Origin: Olsenella intestinalis
Lineage (GTDB): Bacteria; Actinomycetota; Coriobacteriia; Coriobacteriales; Atopobiaceae
Direction: 5' to 3'
Length of the DNA stretch: 64,000 bases
NCBI RefSeq assembly: GCF_023276655.1
Contig: NZ_JALGRK010000001.1
Coordinates: forward strand, 577,501-641,500
This document shows, piece by piece, positions 30,009 through 38,665 of this stretch (positions within the stretch are counted from its first letter, which is position 1; each line of letters starts with the position of its first letter). The notes beneath the pieces are model-generated. The model saw nothing but the letters and a program-made list of their open reading frames with translations. It made no database searches and was not told the origin of the DNA. The translations under genes and the position numbers were made by a program.

Positions 30009-30761
30009 CTACAGCCCGCAGCTCCAGCGGACGTCCTCGCTGTCGAGCGACTCCGGGTCGACGCCGTAGCGCACGAGGCACGACCCGCAGAACCTTCGGT
30101 CGCGCACGACCTTGGCGGGCACGCCGGCCACGGTCACGTCGCTCGGCACGTCATGCACGACCACCGAGCCGGCCGCGACCTTCGCGTGGTCGCCGACGGA
30201 GATGTCGCCGAGCAGCGTCGCGTGCGCACCCACCATCACGCCGTTGCCGAGCGTCGGGTGGCGCTTGCCGCCGTGCTTGCCGGTCATGCCCAGCGTCGCG
30301 TTCTGGTAGATGAGGCAGTCGTCGCCGATGACGGACGTCCCGCCGATGACGACGCCAAACCCGTGGTCGATCGTGAGGCGCCGGCCGATCTGCGCGGCCG
30401 GGTGGATGTCGGCGCCCAGGCGACGGCGCATGCGCTTGGCGAGCCAGAGCGCGGTGCGGCGCCAGCCGTGCGTCCATAGCCAGTGGTGGCGGCGGTGCGC
30501 CCACACGATGTGGGTGCCGGTCGAGAAGAGCACGATGTCCGACAGGGAGCTCGCCGCGGGGTCGCGCTCGAACGCGGCTTGGGCGTCCTCGCGCATGAGC
30601 GCGAAGAGCGACATGCTGCCGCCCTCCGGCGCGGACCCGGAGTCCTCGTGCGTGCGAAGGCCGGAGTGCCTGGTCTCGCCCGTCGTCATCTCGCCTCCCT
30701 CTCCGTCGAAGTCGTCGTCGGCCGCGTTGCCGAGCGGCCGCTCGGCCGCGAGCGTCGTCAT
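30009..30761 (-). CDS. cysE: Serine O-acetyltransferase
   Basis: 250 residues from ATG 30761, which overlaps the cysK stop as ATGA; a second start at 30614 has GGAGGG seven nt upstream and begins at the typical CysE N-terminus (MSLFALMRED), so the true start may be there, leaving a 201-residue enzyme. The left-handed beta-helix hexapeptide repeats run from GADIHPAAQIG through GVVIGG and VMVGAHATLLG to VAAGSVV, with the conserved catalytic His in TIDHGFGVVIG. It makes O-acetylserine for the adjacent cysK. Confidence 0.93.
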   Translation of the reverse strand: MTTLAAERPLGNAADDDFDGEGGEMTTGETRHSGLRTHEDSGSAPEGGSMSLFALMREDAQAAFERDPAASSLSDIVLFSTGTHIVWAHRRHHWLWTHGWRRTALWLAKRMRRRLGADIHPAAQIGRRLTIDHGFGVVIGGTSVIGDDCLIYQNATLGMTGKHGGKRHPTLGNGVMVGAHATLLGDISVGDHAKVAAGSVVVHDVPSDVTVAGVPAKVVRDRRFCGSCLVRYGVDPESLDSEDVRWSCGL

Positions 30762-31669
30762 GCCCTCACCGAGAGGTAGCGTTCGCCGGTGTCGGGCAGG
30801 ATGCACACGATGGTCTTGCCCGCGTTCTCGGCGCGGCCGGCAAGCTCCACGGCGGCGCTCGCGGCAGCGCCCGACGAGATGCCCACGAGCAGGCCGAGCT
30901 CGCTCGCGAGGCGGTCCTTCATCTGGAAGGCGTCCTCGGTCTCGACGGGCATGACCTCGTCGACGACCGAGGCGTCATAGGTCTTCGGCACGAAGCCGGC
31001 TCCGATGCCCTGAATGCCGTGGGCCCCGGGCGCCCCTCCCGAGAGCACGGGAGACTCCGCGGGCTCGACGGCCGCGGCGAGAACGGCCGGGCTCTTCTCC
31101 TTGAGGAAGCGCGCCGCGCCCGAGATGGTGCCGCCGGTGCCGACGCCCGCGACCAGGATGTCGACGTCGCCGTCGGTGTCGGCCCAGATCTCGGGGCCGG
31201 TGGTCTCGTAGTGCGCCTGCGGGTTGGCGGGGTTGGTGAACTGGCCGGCCACGATCGAGCCGGGCGTCTCGTGGCACAGCTCCTCGGCGCGCTCGACGGC
31301 GCCGGACATGCCCTTGTCGCCGGGCGTGAGCACGATCTTCGCGCCGTAGGCAGCCGCGAGGCGGCGGCGCTCGACCGACATCGTCTCGGGCATCACGAGG
31401 GTCATCTTGTAGCCGCGCGCCGCGCAGAGCATCGCGAGGCCCACGCCGGTGTTGCCGCTCGTGGGCTCGATCACGGTGCCGCCGGGGCGCAGGCTTCCGT
31501 TGCGCTCGGCGGCGTCGAGCATGGCGCGCGCGATGCGGTCCTTGGCCGAGCCGCCGGGGTTGGCGCTCTCGCACTTGCCCAGGATGGTGGCGGCGCCTCC
31601 CGCGAGCGCGGACAGGTCGACGAGCGGCGTGGACCCAATGAGGTCCTCGATCTTGCTGGATGCGTGCAT
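30758..31669 (-). CDS. cysK: Cysteine synthase A (O-acetylserine sulfhydrylase)
   Basis: 303 residues, PLP fold type II. Combines O-acetylserine and sulfide to give cysteine. The PLP lysine is K43 in NPGGSAKDR; PTSGNTGVGLA (substrate loop) and GVGTGGTISGAARF (phosphate loop) are canonical. ATG 31669 follows GGGAGGAACC on the minus strand. It is first in a cysK-cysE operon, with an extended palindrome about 75-100 bp upstream at 31744-31769. Confidence 0.96.
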   Translation of the reverse strand: MHASSKIEDLIGSTPLVDLSALAGGAATILGKCESANPGGSAKDRIARAMLDAAERNGSLRPGGTVIEPTSGNTGVGLAMLCAARGYKMTLVMPETMSVERRRLAAAYGAKIVLTPGDKGMSGAVERAEELCHETPGSIVAGQFTNPANPQAHYETTGPEIWADTDGDVDILVAGVGTGGTISGAARFLKEKSPAVLAAAVEPAESPVLSGGAPGAHGIQGIGAGFVPKTYDASVVDEVMPVETEDAFQMKDRLASELGLLVGISSGAAASAAVELAGRAENAGKTIVCILPDTGERYLSVRA

Positions 31670-31743
31670 GGTTCCTCCCTCGGTGCGACGGCCGCACCCC
31701 CGTGCGGGCCCCGTCGCTGACATAGTAAAGAGAGTGCCACGTC

Positions 31744-31769
31744 AAAACCTACCTTGCAAGTAGGATTTT
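31744..31769. promoter_or_regulatory. Palindromic operator upstream of cysK-cysE
   Basis: CCTAC (31748-31752) and GTAGG (31760-31764) flank CTTGCAA, with AAAA/TTTT arms extending the dyad to about 26 bp. It lies just upstream of TTTTGACG-like promoter elements read on the minus strand. Size and position suit an Rrf2- or MarR-like dimer controlling sulfur assimilation; no regulator gene is adjacent. Confidence 0.55.
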
Positions 31770-31932
31770 ACAGCCCCGTCTCATGGGGCGGGCGAGAGGA
31801 GCCACGGCCTGGGGCGCGGCCCGTGGCGCCGGGCTCGGACAGCGCGCCTGTGGCGCGAACTCGCCCGGCACCACGGGCGCGCGCCTCGGGAGGCGCCCCT
31901 CCACCCCGCGGCGCGTCCGTCCTCCCCGCCGG

Positions 31933-32808
31933 CTAGTCGAGCGCGTACTCTGCCGCGATGTCGAGTTTCGCGTTGCTGGCGACGAGCACGTTGTCGCCCG
32001 TGGTGGTGGGCTCCTCCGGGCACTCCGGGATGAGGTAGACGTGGGCGAAGGCCGACTTGCAGGCTGCCACGGACTCGTCGAGCACCTGGGTGTCCGGCCC
32101 CTCGAGGGGGCTGATCACGTTGGCGAGGTAGACGCCGCGCTCGGTGAGGTGCGCCGCCACGGCGGCCGCGCCCTCGTCGGTCTTGAGGGGGCCGAGCGGG
32201 CGCTTTCCGCCGAAGGCGTCGTTCACGATGACGTCGAAGCGCTTCTCGCTCGAGGCGAGGAAGCCCCAACCGTCGTCGCAGGCAAGGTCGAGGCGGCCGC
32301 CGAAGCGCTCGAGGGCCTCGTCGAGGAAGAAGCGCTCGCGCGCGATCTTGGTGACCTTGGGGTCGATCTCGACGACGGTGGTCGAGACATCCGCTGCGTT
32401 CGCGGCGAGCCACTTGGGGAACGAGTAGCCGCCACCGCCGATGACGAGCGCCTGGCGCGCGGCGGCGGGGGAGGGCGTGTTCTTCTCGGCGGCGTCTTTG
32501 GCGGGGTCCTCGGCGTCGAAGAGGTCGCGCTGGATGTCGACGATCTGCGCGAAGTACTGGTGGTAGATGCAGGCGAGGTCCCAGCGGCGCGCGGGCTCGA
32601 CGTAGCAGACGGACTGGAACTTGCCGTTGACGTTCAGCAGGCGGATGGGGGTGCCGTCGTCGTCCGTCGAGTCGAAGACGAGGGCGGGGCCGAACTTGGT
32701 CCTGGGGTAGATGATGACGCCGCGCGCACGGAGCACGAGGACGACCACGAGGAGGCAGAGGTCGACCGTGAGGGCGATGGCGATGAGGACGATGAGGGCT
32801 GTGGGCAT
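31933..32808 (-). CDS. Membrane-anchored spermidine-synthase-like methyltransferase-fold protein
   Basis: 291 residues. Residues 1-28 form one membrane helix; the rest is a Rossmann-type aminopropyltransferase fold with VIGGGGYSFPKWLA (motif I), VVEIDPKV (acidic end of strand 2), DLACDDGWGFL and VIVNDAFGG (catalytic region). Sequence resembles spermidine synthases and their non-polyamine relatives; presence of a membrane anchor and absence of speD/speA nearby mean the substrate is uncertain. ATG 32808 follows AAAGGACC on the minus strand. Confidence 0.8.
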   Translation of the reverse strand: MPTALIVLIAIALTVDLCLLVVVLVLRARGVIIYPRTKFGPALVFDSTDDDGTPIRLLNVNGKFQSVCYVEPARRWDLACIYHQYFAQIVDIQRDLFDAEDPAKDAAEKNTPSPAAARQALVIGGGGYSFPKWLAANAADVSTTVVEIDPKVTKIARERFFLDEALERFGGRLDLACDDGWGFLASSEKRFDVIVNDAFGGKRPLGPLKTDEGAAAVAAHLTERGVYLANVISPLEGPDTQVLDESVAACKSAFAHVYLIPECPEEPTTTGDNVLVASNAKLDIAAEYALD

Positions 32809-32867
32809 GCGGATGGTCCTTTGTCGGGCGGCCCGGCGGCTGCGGCGCGAGGCGCTGGTCGTAGAGA

Positions 32868-32897
32868 TTGTGAGTTATCGGGCGTCTCGGCTATACT
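32868..32897 (+). promoter_or_regulatory. Promoter of tatA
   Basis: TTGTGA (32868-32873) and TATACT (32892-32897), spacing 18 bp, 80 bp before the tatA start. Confidence 0.65.
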
Positions 32898-32976
32898 ACC
32901 GTTGCCGCATCGTCCAAGATAGGGCGTTATGGACTAACCAGACTTAGTAACCGACTTGCAGTTGGAGGCTTTCACA

Positions 32977-33297
32977 ATGATTCTTGGCCTTGGACCCCTC
33001 GAGATCGTCATCATCCTCGTCATCGTTCTGCTCATCTTCGGGCCGAAGAACCTCCCGAAGCTCGGCAGCTCCCTTGGCAAGACCGTCAAGAACGTCCGCG
33101 AGGGCATGGAGGGCGACGAGGCGAAGGACGTCAAGGAGCCCGAGGCCGAGGCCGAGGACGTCGAGACCGTCGCCGACGAGGACGACGCTGACGCCGACGC
33201 CGACGAGGCCCCGGCCGTCTTCTGCAGCAAGTGCGGCGCCAAGAACGAGGCCGACGCCGACTTCTGCACCAAGTGCGGCGCCAAGCTCGCCGAGTAG
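32977..33297 (+). CDS. tatA: TatA-type twin-arginine translocase subunit with a C-terminal zinc ribbon
   Basis: 106 residues from ATG 32977 (GGAGG nine nt upstream). Residues 4-21 are the membrane helix (GPLEIVIILVIVLLIFG), followed by the FGPKNLP hinge and the amphipathic helix LGSSLGKTVKNVREG, as in TatA/E. Then a very acidic Glu/Asp/Ala tail (45-79) leads to an unexpected zinc ribbon with C83-x2-C86 ... C97-x2-C100. TatA normally ends after a charged tail. No tatC is adjacent. The hairpin GCCGAG/CTCGGC spans its stop codon and a decamer copy. Confidence 0.88.
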   Translation: MILGLGPLEIVIILVIVLLIFGPKNLPKLGSSLGKTVKNVREGMEGDEAKDVKEPEAEAEDVETVADEDDADADADEAPAVFCSKCGAKNEADADFCTKCGAKLAE

Positions 33298-33350
33298 CTC
33301 TTCTCGGCACCGAGCCGACCACGTTTCACCACCAAGAGAAAGCGCATCTT

Positions 33351-33824
33351 ATGGCTAACAAGGAAATCATCCTCACTCCCGAGGGCCGTCAGAAGCTCGT
33401 CGAGGAGCTCGAGTACCGCGAGGGCGAGAAGCACGACGAGATCGTCGAGCGCATCAAGGAGGCCCGCGGCTTTGGCGACCTCTCGGAGAACGCCGAGTAT
33501 GATGCCGCCAAGGAGGAGCAGTCGCAGAACGAGTCTCGCGTGAACGAGATCCGCCAGATCCTCGCGACCGCCAAGGTCGTCGAGGCTTCCGACGACGCCC
33601 ACATCTCCGTCTCGATCGGCACCACCGTCGAGGTCGAGGACAAGAAGGGCAAGACGTCCTTCACGATCGTCGGCACGACCGAGACCGACTCGATCAACCA
33701 CCGCATCTCCAACGAGTCGCCGCTGGGCTCCGCCCTCATCGGCCACGTGGTGGGCGACAAGGTCGAGTACATGACCCCCATGGGCAAGAAGCGCTCCTAC
33801 AAGATCACCAACATCAGCCGCTAG
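33351..33824 (+). CDS. greA: Transcription elongation factor GreA
   Basis: 157 residues. Rescues backtracked RNA polymerase by stimulating transcript cleavage. The N-terminal coiled coil carries LTPEGRQKLVEELEYR and ARGFGDLSENAEYDAAK with the acidic tip residues D/E; the C-terminal FKBP-like domain ends SPLGSALIGH...VEYMTPMGKKRSYKI. ATG 33351 has only a weak SD. It precedes lysS, a common neighbourhood, but a strong terminator lies between. Confidence 0.96.
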   Translation: MANKEIILTPEGRQKLVEELEYREGEKHDEIVERIKEARGFGDLSENAEYDAAKEEQSQNESRVNEIRQILATAKVVEASDDAHISVSIGTTVEVEDKKGKTSFTIVGTTETDSINHRISNESPLGSALIGHVVGDKVEYMTPMGKKRSYKITNISR

Positions 33825-33845
33825 TTGCCCTGATTTCGCAATGCG

Positions 33846-33888
33846 GCGCCCTGCGTCCACGGTCTTTCCGTGGGCACAGGGCGCTTTT
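33846..33888 (+). terminator. Terminator of greA
   Basis: GCGCCCTG (33846-33853) pairs with CAGGGCGC (33877-33884) and an inner stem CCACGG/CCGTGG reinforces it; TTTT follows. Confidence 0.9.
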
Positions 33889-33972
33889 GCGTTTGCGGGG
33901 CTATGATTAGCCCCGTGACTTTTCAAACAAGCATCCGCCGCGCGAGCGGCCCAGCCACAAGAAGGAGGAGCG

Positions 33973-36216
33973 ATGGCCGACCAGCCCAAGGCATCGGAAG
34001 TCAACATCAACGATGAGCGTGAGGTGCGTCGCGCCAAGCGCCAGTCGCTGATCGACGCGGGCGTCAACCCCTATCCCGTCAAGAGCAAGGTGACCGCGCA
34101 CGCCGCCGAGATCGACGAGCGCTACGCCGGGCTCGCCGACGGCGAGGACACCGAGGACGTCTACTCGCTCGCCGGTCGCGTTCGCGCCCTGCGCAAGCAG
34201 GGAAAGCTCGTCTTCATCCAGCTCGAGGACGTCACGGGCCAGCTCCAGCTCTTCTGCCGCGTGAACGACATGGAGGAGGACAGCTGGGCTCTTCTCGGCC
34301 AGCTTGACCTCGGCGACATCATCCAGGCGGAGGGTCCCGTCGTGCGCACGAAGCGCGGCCAGCTCTCGCTCGCGCCCCGCACGGTGAGCCTGCTGTCGAA
34401 GTCGGTGCGCCCGCTGCCCGAGAAGTTCCACGGCCTGACCGACCGCGAGGTGCGCTATCGCCAGCGCTACCTCGACCTCATCATGAACCCCGAGGTGCGC
34501 GACGTCTTCCGCAAGCGCAGCCAGATCGTGTCGCTGATCCGCCGCTACATGGAGTCGGACGGCTACATCGAGGTCGAGACGCCGATGATGCACGCCATCC
34601 TGGGCGGCGCCAACGCGAAGCCGTTCGTCACGCACTTCAACGCGCTCGACCGCGACTTCTTCCTGCGCATCGCCACGGAGCTTCCGCTCAAGCGCCTGAT
34701 GGTCGGCGGCATGGAGCGCGTCTTCGAGATCGGCCGCCAGTTCCGCAACGAGGGCATGGACCTCACGCACAACCCCGAGTTCACCTCGATGGAGGCCTAC
34801 TGCGCCTACTCCGACCTCGACGGCATGAAGGAGCTCACCGAGGGCCTCTTCAAGATGATCGCCCGCGAGGCCTGCGGCTGCGAGGAGGGCCGCGAGGTCA
34901 TCACCTACCAGGGCCAGGAGGTCGACATGAGCGGCACCTGGCGCTCGGTGCCGCTGTCCGAGGTCGCCTCTGAGGTCGTGGGCGAGCACATCGACATGGA
35001 CACGCCCATCGAGCACCTGCGCGAGCTCTGCGAGGCCCACGACATCGAGTGGGAGGAGAGCTGGGGCGCCGGCAAGCTCCTGTTCGAGATCTACGACGAG
35101 CTGGGTGAGGCCACGCTGGTCAACCCGACCTTCGTCTGCGACTACCCCGAGGAGGTCAGCCCGCTCTCGAAGCGCAAGGACGACGACCCGCGCCTGACCG
35201 ACCGCTTCGAGCTCGTCATCTGCGGCCACGAGTACGCCAACGCGTTCTCCGAGCTGAACGACCCCGTCGACCAGGCCGGCCGCTTCGCCGAGCAGGTCGC
35301 GGCCAAGGACTTCGGCGACGACGAGGCCATGGGCTACGACTACGACTACGTGCGCGCCCTCGAGTACGGCATGCCTCCCGCGGGCGGCGTGGGCTACGGC
35401 ATCGACCGCATGGTGATGCTCTTCTGCGACCAGCCCGCCATTCGCGACGTGCTGCTCTTCCCGCAGATGAAGCCCGAGACCGTCACCAAGGCCGACATCG
35501 CCGCCCAGGTTGCCGGCGCCAAGACCGACAACGCCGCGGCCGACCTCGACACGCTCTTCTCGGACGCCGAGACCGGCGCGAGCGCGCTTGCGGGTGCAAC
35601 CCGCGACACGCGCCTTGAGGCGGGGATCTCGCGAGACGAGGCCCATGCCCTTCTCGTTAAGTACAACGAGGACCCCTTCCACGTGAGCCACGCCGAGACC
35701 CTCGAGGGCCTCATGCGCCACTTCGCCGAGAAGCACGACCCCGAGAACGTCGAGTTCTGGGGCATCGTCGGCCTACTGCACGACCTTGACTGGGAGAAGT
35801 GGCAGGACGATTCGCTGCACACCGTGAAGACCGCCGAGATCCTCGCGGAGGCCGGCGCCAACCCCGAGCTCGCCAAGTCGATCCAGACGCACAACAGCGA
35901 CCTCAACCAGGAGCTGCCCGAGCCCACGCTCAAGATGGAGAAGGTGCTCTGGGCGTGCGACGAGCTCTCCGGCCTGATCCAGGCCGCCGCCCGCATGCGC
36001 CCCTCCGGCAGCGTCTGCGACATGCCGCTCAAGTCGCTCAAGAAGAAGTTCAAGGATAAGCGCTTCGCCGCGGGCTGCGACCGCGACTACATCCGCAAGG
36101 GCGCTGAGCTCAATGGGCTCGAGCTCGACGAGATGATGGGCTCGGTCCTCGAGGCCATGAAGGCCATCGCGCCGGTCGGCGACATCTACGTCAAGGACGA
36201 GGCCGACGGCGAGTAG
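33973..36216 (+). CDS. lysS: Lysyl-tRNA synthetase fused to a C-terminal HD-domain protein
   Basis: 747 residues, about 245 longer than ordinary class II LysRS. Residues 1-505 are a complete synthetase: OB-fold anticodon domain (GRVRALRKQGKLVFIQLED), motif 2 (GRQFRNEGMDLTHNPEFT) and motif 3 (GGVGYGIDRMVMLF). After a 50-residue Ala/Asp-rich linker, residues about 550-735 form an HD-type phosphohydrolase resembling small stand-alone HD proteins (H570/H573, GLLHDLDWEKW with H603-D604, later IQTHN). Both parts lie in one uninterrupted frame. ATG 33973 follows AAGGAGGAG. What the HD domain hydrolyses is unknown; a lysine- or aminoacylation-linked nucleotide is speculation. Confidence 0.93.
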   Translation: MADQPKASEVNINDEREVRRAKRQSLIDAGVNPYPVKSKVTAHAAEIDERYAGLADGEDTEDVYSLAGRVRALRKQGKLVFIQLEDVTGQLQLFCRVNDMEEDSWALLGQLDLGDIIQAEGPVVRTKRGQLSLAPRTVSLLSKSVRPLPEKFHGLTDREVRYRQRYLDLIMNPEVRDVFRKRSQIVSLIRRYMESDGYIEVETPMMHAILGGANAKPFVTHFNALDRDFFLRIATELPLKRLMVGGMERVFEIGRQFRNEGMDLTHNPEFTSMEAYCAYSDLDGMKELTEGLFKMIAREACGCEEGREVITYQGQEVDMSGTWRSVPLSEVASEVVGEHIDMDTPIEHLRELCEAHDIEWEESWGAGKLLFEIYDELGEATLVNPTFVCDYPEEVSPLSKRKDDDPRLTDRFELVICGHEYANAFSELNDPVDQAGRFAEQVAAKDFGDDEAMGYDYDYVRALEYGMPPAGGVGYGIDRMVMLFCDQPAIRDVLLFPQMKPETVTKADIAAQVAGAKTDNAAADLDTLFSDAETGASALAGATRDTRLEAGISRDEAHALLVKYNEDPFHVSHAETLEGLMRHFAEKHDPENVEFWGIVGLLHDLDWEKWQDDSLHTVKTAEILAEAGANPELAKSIQTHNSDLNQELPEPTLKMEKVLWACDELSGLIQAAARMRPSGSVCDMPLKSLKKKFKDKRFAAGCDRDYIRKGAELNGLELDEMMGSVLEAMKAIAPVGDIYVKDEADGE

Positions 36217-36246
36217 CGCGTCTGGCGACATCGATTGGACCTGCGA

Positions 36247-36287
36247 GGGGTGAGGGGAGCGCGGCTTCCCTCACCCCTTTGGTTTTC
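36247..36287 (+). terminator. Terminator of lysS
   Basis: GGGGTGAGGG (36247-36256) pairs perfectly with CCCTCACCCC (36268-36277), followed by TTTGGTTTTC. Confidence 0.9.
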
Positions 36288-36405
36288 GGTGGACGATGCG
36301 TGCGGGCCCCATTCGGACCGCAAGGCCTGGACATCCGACCAGCAGCCCTCCGGGCGCCGCGCCAGGGGATCTGTGGGGCATACAATGCAACGGAGGGAGG
36401 TCGGC

Positions 36406-37812
36406 ATGGCGGAGACTGGCAAGGGCAAGAGGTTCCTCGACAGGTTCGCCGAGGTCTCGGCGAAGGTGGGCAACCAGATTCACATGAGGACGCTGCGAGA
36501 CGCGTTCGCGACCATCACGCCGCTCTACATCCTGGCGGGACTTGCCGTCCTCGTCAGCCAGGTGGTCATGCCGCTCGTGCTGTCGGGTGACGCGCTCACG
36601 ACGGCTCAGGTCTGGGGCAGCGCCATTACCCTCGGCACGCTCAACTTCACGGCCGTCATTCTGGCAGGCGTCCTGGGATACTGCCTTGCGGCCAACAAGA
36701 GGTTCGACAACGCGATCGCCTGCGTCATCGTCGGCATCTCCGCGTTCGTCGTCATGATGCCGCAGACCATCGTCGCCACCGTCGGCAACGCCGTGTATGC
36801 CACGAGCGCGACCGACAAGACCGCAGCGGCGTTGAGCTACCCCATCGAGTCGCTCTCCGGCTCGCTTGGCGCCCCGTCGGGCTACGCCCTGACCGGCGTC
36901 GACGCGACCGGCGCCTTCGACGTCACGCACACGGGCGCCAACGGACTGTTCGGGGCGATTGTCGTCGCCCTGCTTGCGGTCAGCCTCTTCATCAAGCTGT
37001 CGAGTTTCGAGAGGCTGAAGGTCGACCTCGGCGAGGGCGTTCCTCCCGCGGTCGCCGACTCCTTCAACGTCATGTTCCCGATGCTGCTTTCGCTTGCGAC
37101 CTTTGGCCTTGCCGCTGCCGTCCTCGCGGCCTTCGGCACAGACCTCCTGACCCTGATCTCCGCCCTTATCACGGCGCCGCTCAAGGACCTCATGAACGCC
37201 GGCCCCTGGGCCGTCATCGTGATCTACACCTTGGCGAACCTCCTGTTCTGCCTCGGCATCCACCAGGCCACGATCTCGGGCGTGCTTGCCGAGCCGATCC
37301 TCACCATGCTGATCATCGACAACATGGCGACCTTCGCCTCGGCGCAGCCCATCCCGCAGGACCACTACATGAACATGCAGATCATCAACACGTTCGCCCT
37401 CATCGGAGGCTCCGGCTGCACGCTCGCGCTCCTGCTCGACACGTTCCTGTTCTCAAAGAGCAAGTCGTCACGGGAGATTGCCGTGCTCTCCATACTGCCC
37501 GGCGCCTTCAACATCAACGAGCCCGTCATCTACGGCTACCCCGTCGTCTTCAACCTGCCGCTCATGATTCCGTTCGTCATCGTGCCCGACCTTCTGATCG
37601 CCGCGACCTATGGGCTCACCTGCGCCGGCGTCATCGCGCCATGCGTGGTCCAGGTCCACTGGACCACGCCTCCCGTGCTGAGCGGGCTTCTCGCCACCGC
37701 CGGCGACTGGCGCGCGGCTGTCTGGCAGGTCATTGAGATAGCAATCGCCATGGCCATCTACCTGCCATTCATCAAGGTGTCCGAGGCACAGTCGAGATCG
37801 GATGAGGCCTAA
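36406..37812 (+). CDS. Lac-family PTS EIIC permease (copy 1)
   Basis: 468 residues, about ten membrane helices, the membrane channel of a lactose/cellobiose/chitobiose-type phosphotransferase. LGIHQATISGVLAEPIL and FNINEPVIYGYPVVFNLPLMIPF (in part) are the substrate-site segments of this family. It is highly similar to the EIIC at 40241 along its whole length but lacks the C-terminal 25 residues. ATG 36406 follows GGAGGGAGG; TACAAT at 36381 may be its -10. No EIIA or EIIB adjoins it, so it probably borrows those at 41808-42477. Substrate is not determined by sequence alone. Confidence 0.92.
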   Translation: MAETGKGKRFLDRFAEVSAKVGNQIHMRTLRDAFATITPLYILAGLAVLVSQVVMPLVLSGDALTTAQVWGSAITLGTLNFTAVILAGVLGYCLAANKRFDNAIACVIVGISAFVVMMPQTIVATVGNAVYATSATDKTAAALSYPIESLSGSLGAPSGYALTGVDATGAFDVTHTGANGLFGAIVVALLAVSLFIKLSSFERLKVDLGEGVPPAVADSFNVMFPMLLSLATFGLAAAVLAAFGTDLLTLISALITAPLKDLMNAGPWAVIVIYTLANLLFCLGIHQATISGVLAEPILTMLIIDNMATFASAQPIPQDHYMNMQIINTFALIGGSGCTLALLLDTFLFSKSKSSREIAVLSILPGAFNINEPVIYGYPVVFNLPLMIPFVIVPDLLIAATYGLTCAGVIAPCVVQVHWTTPPVLSGLLATAGDWRAAVWQVIEIAIAMAIYLPFIKVSEAQSRSDEA

Positions 37813-37858
37813 CGGGAGACGTGGTGTCGGTTGGCGCCCCGGCGCCGGGGCGCCCTGC

Positions 37859-38578
37859 CTAGTTGTGAGTCGAGATGGAGCAGAACTCGTAGTCGTTGGC
37901 GTGGCGCGCCACGGACCACTCGAAGGGGACCCCGTCGTCGAGGAAGCCGACCTGCTTCACCTCGAGCAGCGGCTGCGACGGGTCGACGCCCAGCCACGTG
38001 GCCTCGTCGTCGGTCGGCAGGACCGCCTTGATGACGCGGTGTGCGCTCCCGATCTTGAGGCCGAGCTCGCCCTCCAGGTAGCCATAGATGGAGGTCTCGA
38101 CGTTTCTCTCGCGAAGGTCGGGAACGAGCTTGATGGGCATGTAGGTGTACTCGACGACATGGGGGACGCCGTCGACGAGTCGCGTCCTGACGATGTGGTA
38201 GGCGAACTCGTCGCTGTCCATGCCGAGCATCTCCGCGACCCCGGCCTCTGGGCGCACGACTGAGAAGTCATGAACCACTGACGTGACCTCATGCCCCTGG
38301 TGCTCCGCGCAGAAGCCGGCCATCTGGGAGGACATGTCCCAGCCCGCGGGCGACTTCGCCTCGGCGACGGTCGTTCGCTTCACGTAGGTGCCCGATCCGC
38401 GCCTGCGCGCGATGAGGCCCTGTGCGACGAGCTCGTCCATGGCCTTCTTCACGGTGATTTTGCTGACTTGGTACTCGTCGCAGAGCTCAGGCGTCGTGGG
38501 CAGCTGGTCGTTGGGGGCGTAGGTCCCTCCAACGATCTTCTCCCTGATGTCGTCTGCGACGGATTCGTATTTGAGCAT
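37859..38578 (-). CDS. GntR/HutC-family transcriptional regulator with UTRA domain
   Basis: 239 residues. The winged helix (1-70) includes LPTTPELCDEYQVSKITVKKAM and GSGTYV; residues about 90-235 are the UTRA effector domain (HIVRTRLVDGVPHVVEYTYMP). Such regulators usually bind a phospho-sugar and repress the adjacent PTS/glycosidase operon. ATG 38578 follows GAAGGGTGTCTC on the minus strand; ATG 38602 is in frame but poorly placed. It is divergent from the GH1-EIIC-EIIB-EIIA operon and convergent with EIIC copy 1. Confidence 0.93.
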   Translation of the reverse strand: MLKYESVADDIREKIVGGTYAPNDQLPTTPELCDEYQVSKITVKKAMDELVAQGLIARRRGSGTYVKRTTVAEAKSPAGWDMSSQMAGFCAEHQGHEVTSVVHDFSVVRPEAGVAEMLGMDSDEFAYHIVRTRLVDGVPHVVEYTYMPIKLVPDLRERNVETSIYGYLEGELGLKIGSAHRVIKAVLPTDDEATWLGVDPSQPLLEVKQVGFLDDGVPFEWSVARHANDYEFCSISTHN

Positions 38579-38665
38579 GAGACACCCTTCTATCTGGCTC
38601 ATTGTATCAATAACCCCCTTTTGGCCTATGTGCAATCACGCTTGGCGAGAAATAGAAAATATCCC

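Noticed and set aside
34190-36216. lysS and the HD gene as two separate genes joined by a frameshift
   Set aside because: The reading frame is continuous with normal codon use through the linker and there is no internal Shine-Dalgarno plus start that would suit a separate HD gene.
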